Assembly (NCBI GenBank): GCA_017880945.1
Contig: JADGRM010000057.1
Location: 1 to 10,224 of the forward strand
Source of the DNA: Gallionella sp.
GTDB lineage: Bacteria; Pseudomonadota; Gammaproteobacteria; Burkholderiales; Gallionellaceae
Direction: 5' to 3'
Length of the DNA: 10,224 nt
The translations under genes and the position numbers were made by a program. Under the pieces are notes generated by a model. The model saw nothing but the letters and a program-made list of their open reading frames with translations. It had not been told where the DNA came from and ran no database searches. Of this stretch, positions 6,475 to 10,224 are shown one piece after another. The first letter of the stretch is position 1. Each line of letters opens with the position of its first letter.

Positions 6475-7992
6475 TTAAGTTTGTGTATGAGACGGATGAT
6501 GATGCGGCTGTTCCGCCACATGCCCGGTATGGCTTGCGGCAAGGTGATGAAGCTGGGCGTGTTCTGGTTCTTCCGGCAGATTTCCGCCCGCCACGTTGGG
6601 CAGGAGCGAGCCGACTATCATGCCGAGCGCACTGGCGAACAGGCCCGCAAACTGCGCCGGAACGAACGGGTCTTCAGGTCCGAACACCAGGATGGAAAGC
6701 CATACCGACAGGCCGCAGAAAATCGCCGCCAGCGCCCCCTGATTGGTGGAACGCTTCCAGTAGATACCCGCAACCAGCGGGATGAATGCCGCCACCAGCG
6801 TGATCTGGTAGGCGTTTTCGACCATTTTGAAAATGCTGGCCTTGGAGTTCATCGCATAAATGGTGACCAGTATCGTGAACACCACCGTCACGCCGCGCAT
6901 GGTATGCAGCATCTTGTGGTCGGAAAGTTTGTGTCCCAGCATCGGCTTGAGGATGTTTTCGCTGAAGGTGACCGAAGGCGCCAGCAGCGTCGCCGAGGCG
7001 CAGCTCTTGATCGCGGAAAGCAGCGCGCCGAAGAACATCACCTGCGCAAACAACGGCGCATGCTGCATCACCAGAGTGGGCAGGATCATCTGCGGGTCAG
7101 TGTCGATCAGATCGCTCACCATCTTCGGGTCGATCAGCGTCGCCGAATAAGCCAGGAACATCGGCACGAAGGCAAACACGAAATACAGGCCGCCGCCGAA
7201 CACCGCCCCCCAGATGGCGATCTTCTCGGTCTTGGACGATTGTACCCGCTGGAACACATCCTGCTGAGGGATCGAACCGAACATCATGGTCACCCATGCG
7301 GCCGCGAAGGCGATGATCTCCTTGAGGTCGAGCGCCGGCCAGAAGTCGAACTTGCCCGCCTGCGCCGCGTGCTCGACCACCACTCCAACGCCGCCCACCA
7401 TGTTGCTTACCGAACCGCCGATATACAACATGCCGATGACGATGATGATCATCTGCAGGAAGTCGGTAATGGCCACCGCCCACATGCCGCCGAAGAAAGT
7501 GTAGATCAGGATGGTGCCGGAGCCTATCCACATCCCGGCGAGCTTGCTGATCTCCCCGGCTGACACCACGTTGAACACCAGACCGAGAGCGGTGATCTGC
7601 GCGCCCACCCAACCGAGGTAGGAAATCACGATGGCAATCGTGGTCAGCACCTCGACGCTGCGACCGAATTTCTTCTTGTAGAAATCACCTATGGTCAGCA
7701 AATTCATGCGGTACAACGGCGCTGCGAAGAACAGCCCGACCAGGATCAGACACATCGAAGCGCCAAAGGGATCGGCCACCACGCCGTGCAAGCCCTCCTT
7801 GAGAAAGGTGGCGGGAATGCCAAGCACTGTTTCAGAGCCGAACCAGGTGGCAAAAACGGTCGCAGTGACCATATAGAACGGCAAACGCCGACCGGCAATG
7901 GCGAAGTCCCGGGTGTTATGCACACGGGTAGCGGCGTACAAACCGATCCCGACAGAAATGATCCAGTAGGTAATAACGAACCAGAGCAACAT
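6475..7992 (-). CDS. Sodium:solute symporter (SSS) family membrane protein with His-rich tail
   Basis: An inner-membrane protein of 505 residues, the usual SSS (PutP/PanF-type) size, with about 13 hydrophobic segments from residue 1 to about 470. Family-like stretches include NTRDFAIAGRRLP after the first helix, TWFGSETVLGIPATF, SYLGWVGAQITALG and the Ser/Ala-rich segment FFGALLSAIKSCASATLL. By family it would couple Na+ entry to uptake of a small organic solute; the substrate cannot be assigned. The last 32 residues form a hydrophilic tail with nine histidines, including an HHH cluster, which could bind metal. The ATG at 7992 has GGGAG six bases upstream. The gene has its own probable extended -10 promoter and lies after the peroxiredoxin terminator, so it is probably an independent unit. 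The Pho box of phoB starts right behind its stop codon. Confidence 0.88.
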   Translation of the reverse strand: MLLWFVITYWIISVGIGLYAATRVHNTRDFAIAGRRLPFYMVTATVFATWFGSETVLGIPATFLKEGLHGVVADPFGASMCLILVGLFFAAPLYRMNLLTIGDFYKKKFGRSVEVLTTIAIVISYLGWVGAQITALGLVFNVVSAGEISKLAGMWIGSGTILIYTFFGGMWAVAITDFLQMIIIVIGMLYIGGSVSNMVGGVGVVVEHAAQAGKFDFWPALDLKEIIAFAAAWVTMMFGSIPQQDVFQRVQSSKTEKIAIWGAVFGGGLYFVFAFVPMFLAYSATLIDPKMVSDLIDTDPQMILPTLVMQHAPLFAQVMFFGALLSAIKSCASATLLAPSVTFSENILKPMLGHKLSDHKMLHTMRGVTVVFTILVTIYAMNSKASIFKMVENAYQITLVAAFIPLVAGIYWKRSTNQGALAAIFCGLSVWLSILVFGPEDPFVPAQFAGLFASALGMIVGSLLPNVAGGNLPEEPEHAQLHHLAASHTGHVAEQPHHHPSHTQT

Positions 7993-8030
7993 GCGATACT
8001 CCCTTGCGAGACCATGAAAGAATGGCTGAA

Positions 8031-8039
8031 ATTGTAGCA
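8031..8039 (-). promoter_or_regulatory. Probable extended -10 promoter of the symporter gene
   Basis: On the minus strand TGCTACAAT is an extended -10 element (TG, one base, TACAAT), 38 bases before the ATG at 7992. No good -35 is visible 16-18 bp upstream, which the TG extension can offset. It lies downstream of the peroxiredoxin terminator, as expected for a new transcription start. Confidence 0.5.
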
Positions 8040-8084
8040 GCCCTGTTCATTATGAGCGAAACAAAAACGGGCCGTCATGAACAC

Positions 8085-8109
8085 AAAAAAGCCACCCCGA
8101 AAGGTGGCT
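8085..8109 (-). terminator. Intrinsic terminator of the peroxiredoxin gene
   Basis: On the minus strand AGCCACC and GGTGGCT form a 7-bp GC-rich stem with a 6-base loop (8090-8109), followed at once by a run of six T (8085-8090). It begins 21 bases after the peroxiredoxin stop codon. Confidence 0.9.
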
Positions 8110-8130
8110 CAGTTAACAGTCGAAAACGGG

Positions 8131-8733
8131 TTACAGTTCTTTGGCGTGTGTGGCCAGATATTTCGCCACACCTGCGGTCGATGCATCCATGCCCGCCTTG
8201 CCCTTGCTCCAGCCGGCCGGACAGACTTCGCCGTGTTCTTCGGTGAATTGCAACGCGTCCACCATGCGCAGCATTTCGTCGATGTTACGGCCCAGTGGCA
8301 GATCGTTCACCACCTGATGACGCACCATACCGGCACGGTCGATCAGGAACGAGCCACGGTAGGCCACGCCGCCGCCGGCTTCCACGTCGTAAGCCTTGCA
8401 AATCTCATGCTTGATATCGGCCACCAGCGGGTAGCGCACCTGGCCGATGCCACCATTGTTGATCGGGGTGTTCTTCCAGGCGAAGTGGGAGAATTGCGAA
8501 TCGATTGACACACCGATGATTTCCACATTGCGTTTCTTGAATTCATCCAGCCTATGATCAAAAGCGATCAGTTCGGACGGACAAACAAAGGTAAAATCCA
8601 GCGGATAGAAAAAGACCACAGCATATTTACCCGCAATATGCTTCTTCAGATTAAAGGTTTCGTTGAAATCATTATTGCCCATCACGGCAACAGCGTTGAA
8701 ATCAGGGGCGGCTTTGCCGACGAGTACAGCCAT
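8131..8733 (-). CDS. 2-Cys peroxiredoxin (AhpC/Prx1 type)
   Basis: A cytoplasmic thiol peroxidase that reduces H2O2, organic hydroperoxides or peroxynitrite. From the chosen start it has 200 residues. The catalytic motif is P44-x-x-x-T48-x-x-C51, with C51 the peroxidatic cysteine. The resolving cysteine is C171 in VCPAGW, so it is a typical 2-Cys enzyme that should form intersubunit disulfides. A GGIG segment is present, but the C-terminus ends AKYLATHAKEL without the YF motif of oxidation-sensitive eukaryotic enzymes, which suggests a robust bacterial type. Two ATGs are available: the one at 8739 touches the AGGAG Shine-Dalgarno (8740-8744) with no spacer, while 8733 has a 6-base spacer and begins MAVLVGKAAPDF as relatives do. 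It has its own promoter and terminator, so it is monocistronic. No ahpF or thioredoxin reductase gene is in the window, so the electron donor is unknown. Confidence 0.94.
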   Translation of the reverse strand: MAVLVGKAAPDFNAVAVMGNNDFNETFNLKKHIAGKYAVVFFYPLDFTFVCPSELIAFDHRLDEFKKRNVEIIGVSIDSQFSHFAWKNTPINNGGIGQVRYPLVADIKHEICKAYDVEAGGGVAYRGSFLIDRAGMVRHQVVNDLPLGRNIDEMLRMVDALQFTEEHGEVCPAGWSKGKAGMDASTAGVAKYLATHAKEL

Positions 8734-8739
8734 GTTCAT

Positions 8740-8744
8740 CTCCT
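8740..8744 (-). promoter_or_regulatory. Shine-Dalgarno that decides the peroxiredoxin start
   Basis: AGGAG on the minus strand directly abuts the upstream ATG (8739) and is six bases from the ATG at 8733. Only the second spacing suits initiation. Confidence 0.75.
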
Positions 8745-8769
8745 ATGGGTTGATTGTGTTGAGTAGTGC

Positions 8770-8798
8770 AATTTAGACTTTTGCCATCGCCGCGTCAA
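8770..8798 (-). promoter_or_regulatory. Sigma-70-type promoter of the peroxiredoxin gene
   Basis: On the minus strand TTGACG (8798-8793) and TAAATT (8775-8770) are separated by exactly 17 bp, close to the TTGACA/TATAAT consensus. The -10 lies 36 bases before the chosen ATG. I see no recognisable OxyR site (repeated ATAG/CTAT tetranucleotides) around it. Confidence 0.75.
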
Positions 8799-8804
8799 CC
8801 TTCT

Positions 8805-8846
8805 GCTGGTTGTGGGATTTGATTTCATTTGGATAAGCAAACCAGC
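8805..8846. repeat. Inverted repeat just upstream of the peroxiredoxin promoter
   Basis: GCTGGTT at 8805-8811 and AACCAGC at 8840-8846 are perfect 7-bp inverted copies separated by 28 mostly A/T-rich bases. They lie 6 bp upstream of the -35 hexamer, where an activator could bind. No known regulator motif is recognised. Confidence 0.35.
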
Positions 8847-8907
8847 CGCTAGACTGCCAAATGGCTCAACTCCGACCCAGCCCGCTTGGGGGCCCACACC
8901 CGCCAAC

Positions 8908-9936
8908 TCACGGCAGCTCGGTCAGATCACGCCACATCGTCATCAGCAACGCCATCAATGCCGGCCCCACAAACAAACCGATCAAGCCGAAGACTTCGAC
9001 ACCGCCGAGAATGCCGAACAGCACCCACAGGAACGGCAACTTGACGGCGTTGCCGATGATCTTTGGGCGCACAAAATGGTCGCCGATGAATAGCACCAGC
9101 ATGCCGAACGCGAATACCGAGACGGCTGCAATCATGTTTCCTTGAGCCAGCAGAACGAGGGAAACACCGCCAAAAATAATCGGGGCTGCGAAAGGAATCA
9201 TCGCCAGCACGCCTGTCGCCAGACCCAATATGGCAGGATGCGGTGCTGCTGCCAGCGCATACGAGATGCCGATCAGCAGACCTTCCGCTAGTCCCACCAG
9301 GACCAGCCCGCTTACCGTAGCCCGGATCGCAACGGCAGCCTGCAGACCATAACGGTCGCCACTCTCGCCAGTCAGCTTATTGAGCAGGACTAGGGTCTTG
9401 CGCGACAGATCCTCACCGTCCCGATAAAGAAAGAAGATGACGACGATGGTGAAAATCAAAGTAATCAGACGGTGAGCAACCTGTGCCCCGAACCTTCGCG
9501 CAAACTCCGCCAGCGTTTCGTTATCAGTTTGACCGATCAGACTGGATAGCGCGGCAGTGTCCGATAAATTCACGCGCCACCAGTCGGCTGCAGAGCCTCC
9601 AACCAATGGGATACCAGACAACTTCTCCGGGACAGCAATGCCCGTTTTCTGAACATCCGTGATCCAGTGCGTTATGGTGCTGACTTCTGCTGCGGCATGA
9701 AAAAGCGCATAGCCGATAGGCAAGAAAAATAATGCGGCGACAAGCGAAGTCATCACCACCGCCACACCGGTATCGCTGTACTTTGTATTAGCCGCAACCA
9801 ACAAGCGCATCGGCCATGTGGCGATGACGATCACAACCGCCCATAGCAACGCGGGAATAAAGCCATGCAACAGCCATGCGGCTGATGCAAGCAGCGCGAC
9901 GGAAAGGTAGACTCGGAGCTTGTCCTGCGCCAGCAT
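8908..9936 (-). CDS. AI-2E/PerM-family (UPF0118) membrane protein
   Basis: An inner-membrane protein of 342 residues, the usual length for the family, with about eight hydrophobic segments. A soluble-looking stretch (about 85-150) lies between the early and the later helices. Family features include an FLYRDGE segment after the fourth helix, the glycine-rich run ILGLATGVLAMIPFAAPIIF, GDHFVRPKIIGN before the last helices and FVGPALMALLM near the end. Members have been linked to autoinducer-2 export and, in other lineages, Na+/H+ antiport or permease functions; which applies here cannot be read from sequence. The ATG at 9936 has no clear Shine-Dalgarno, and no better in-frame start that keeps the first helix is visible. 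It lies 57 bp after the preceding partial gene, with a hairpin in between, and 174 bp before the peroxiredoxin start. Confidence 0.88.
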   Translation of the reverse strand: MLAQDKLRVYLSVALLASAAWLLHGFIPALLWAVVIVIATWPMRLLVAANTKYSDTGVAVVMTSLVAALFFLPIGYALFHAAAEVSTITHWITDVQKTGIAVPEKLSGIPLVGGSAADWWRVNLSDTAALSSLIGQTDNETLAEFARRFGAQVAHRLITLIFTIVVIFFLYRDGEDLSRKTLVLLNKLTGESGDRYGLQAAVAIRATVSGLVLVGLAEGLLIGISYALAAAPHPAILGLATGVLAMIPFAAPIIFGGVSLVLLAQGNMIAAVSVFAFGMLVLFIGDHFVRPKIIGNAVKLPFLWVLFGILGGVEVFGLIGLFVGPALMALLMTMWRDLTELP

Positions 9937-9960
9937 AATTTATGAAATATGGGTTGTAGG

Positions 9961-9988
9961 CTGGGTTAGGTCGCCAGACCGCAACCCG
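9961..9988. repeat. REP-like hairpin between two membrane-protein genes
   Basis: GGGTT (9963-9967) pairs with AACCC (9983-9987), and GGTC (9969-9972) with GACC (9977-9980), around a GCCA loop; a single A faces GC as an internal loop. The flank GTAGGCTGGGTTAG resembles the GTAGG-TGGGTTAG ... AACCC palindromic elements common between bacterial genes. There is no T-tract. It begins 7 bases after the stop of the gene at 9995 and may protect its 3' end. Confidence 0.5.
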
Positions 9989-9994
9989 ACTCAA

Positions 9995-10224
9995 TCATGC
10001 TTGAGCAGCGCGGCGCGAGACTTGCACCGCAACGATATGCAGCACTGCGGCAGCAATCAGATACAGGAACGCGCTTTGCAGATATGGGAAGAAGTATTGA
10101 GCAACCTGGGTACCGTATTGAGCCGCGCTCATTTTGCCGAAATAGTCGGCAAACAGATAAAAGCTGGCATTGGATAGCAGAAAAGCCGCTCCGGTAGCCG
10201 CGAAGGCGATTGCCACAAACTCGG
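9995..10224 (-). CDS. Membrane protein, C-terminal part, unrecognised
   Basis: The frame stays open to the window edge, so the start is outside; 75 residues plus the stop are visible. Two hydrophobic segments are present. The first begins VAIAFAATGAAFLLSNASFY and the second is SAFLYLIAAAVLHIVAVQV. An amphipathic stretch with KMSAAQYGTQVAQYF lies between them, and a short basic tail, SRRAAQA, ends the protein. The GTG at 10216 is unlikely to be the start, because the frame continues upstream and the sequence enters in the middle of a hydrophobic helix. This is the end of a polytopic inner-membrane protein. I do not recognise the family with confidence. Confidence 0.7.
   Translation of the reverse strand, partial: EFVAIAFAATGAAFLLSNASFYLFADYFGKMSAAQYGTQVAQYFFPYLQSAFLYLIAAAVLHIVAVQVSRRAAQA

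Noticed and set aside
6481..7563. A 360-codon open frame on the plus strand
   Set aside because: It is antisense to the SSS symporter and gives an extremely His/Arg/Gln-rich product. It is a mirror of hydrophobic codons, not a gene.
8850..8907. A GC-rich segment after the AI-2E gene as a possible terminator
   Set aside because: Only short 4-bp stems (GCCC/GGGC) form, with no T-tract, so it is not supported as an intrinsic terminator.
1..10224. CRISPR, tRNA, rRNA, transposase, toxin-antitoxin or phage defence genes
   Set aside because: Nothing in the window shows their hallmarks. The 12-bp repeat is contiguous and lacks spacers, so it is not a CRISPR array.

Overview
The window is a compact bacterial chromosomal segment of ordinary housekeeping and regulatory genes. 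Gene content and style suggest a betaproteobacterium, possibly of the Nitrosomonadales/Gallionellaceae type. The basis is a very large FAD/Fe-S/CCG oxidoreductase, a beta-type HIT protein, a PilZ-like family I associate with Betaproteobacteria, and a phoB-phoR pair. This placement is inferred from protein character, not from a search. I see no rRNA, tRNA, CRISPR array, insertion sequence or phage gene.

Left part (1-4238, + strand): a probable three-gene operon. It holds the 3' part of a YdiJ-like FAD-linked oxidase fused to two [4Fe-4S] motifs and two CCG domains, then a HIT-family nucleotide-binding protein, then a 512-residue protein of unassigned function. The last protein carries both c-di-GMP-binding signature motifs of a PilZ domain (RxxxR and NxSxxG) near its C-terminus. 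The genes are 17 and 2 bp apart. The operon meets phoR tail to tail, with a 9-bp overlap of the coding regions.

Middle part (4230-6470, - strand): phoB and phoR, the phosphate-starvation two-component system. With the starts I prefer, PhoB is 229 and PhoR 431 residues, the same lengths as in E. coli. A three-repeat Pho box with exact 11-bp spacing lies upstream of phoB, so autoregulation is likely. The 177 bp between phoB and phoR hold a hairpin and five degenerate 12-bp tandem repeats that end at the phoR Shine-Dalgarno sequence.

Right part (6475-10224, - strand): a sodium:solute symporter-family protein with a histidine-rich tail and its own extended -10 promoter; a 2-Cys peroxiredoxin with a good sigma-70-type promoter and a clear intrinsic terminator; an AI-2E/PerM-family membrane protein; a hairpin repeat; and the C-terminal end of an unrecognised membrane protein cut by the window edge. 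These look like separate transcription units that share a strand.

No wholly new multi-gene system is evident. The points most worth a second look are the PilZ-like protein, the tandem repeat at the phoR start, the three-repeat Pho box and the His-rich symporter tail.
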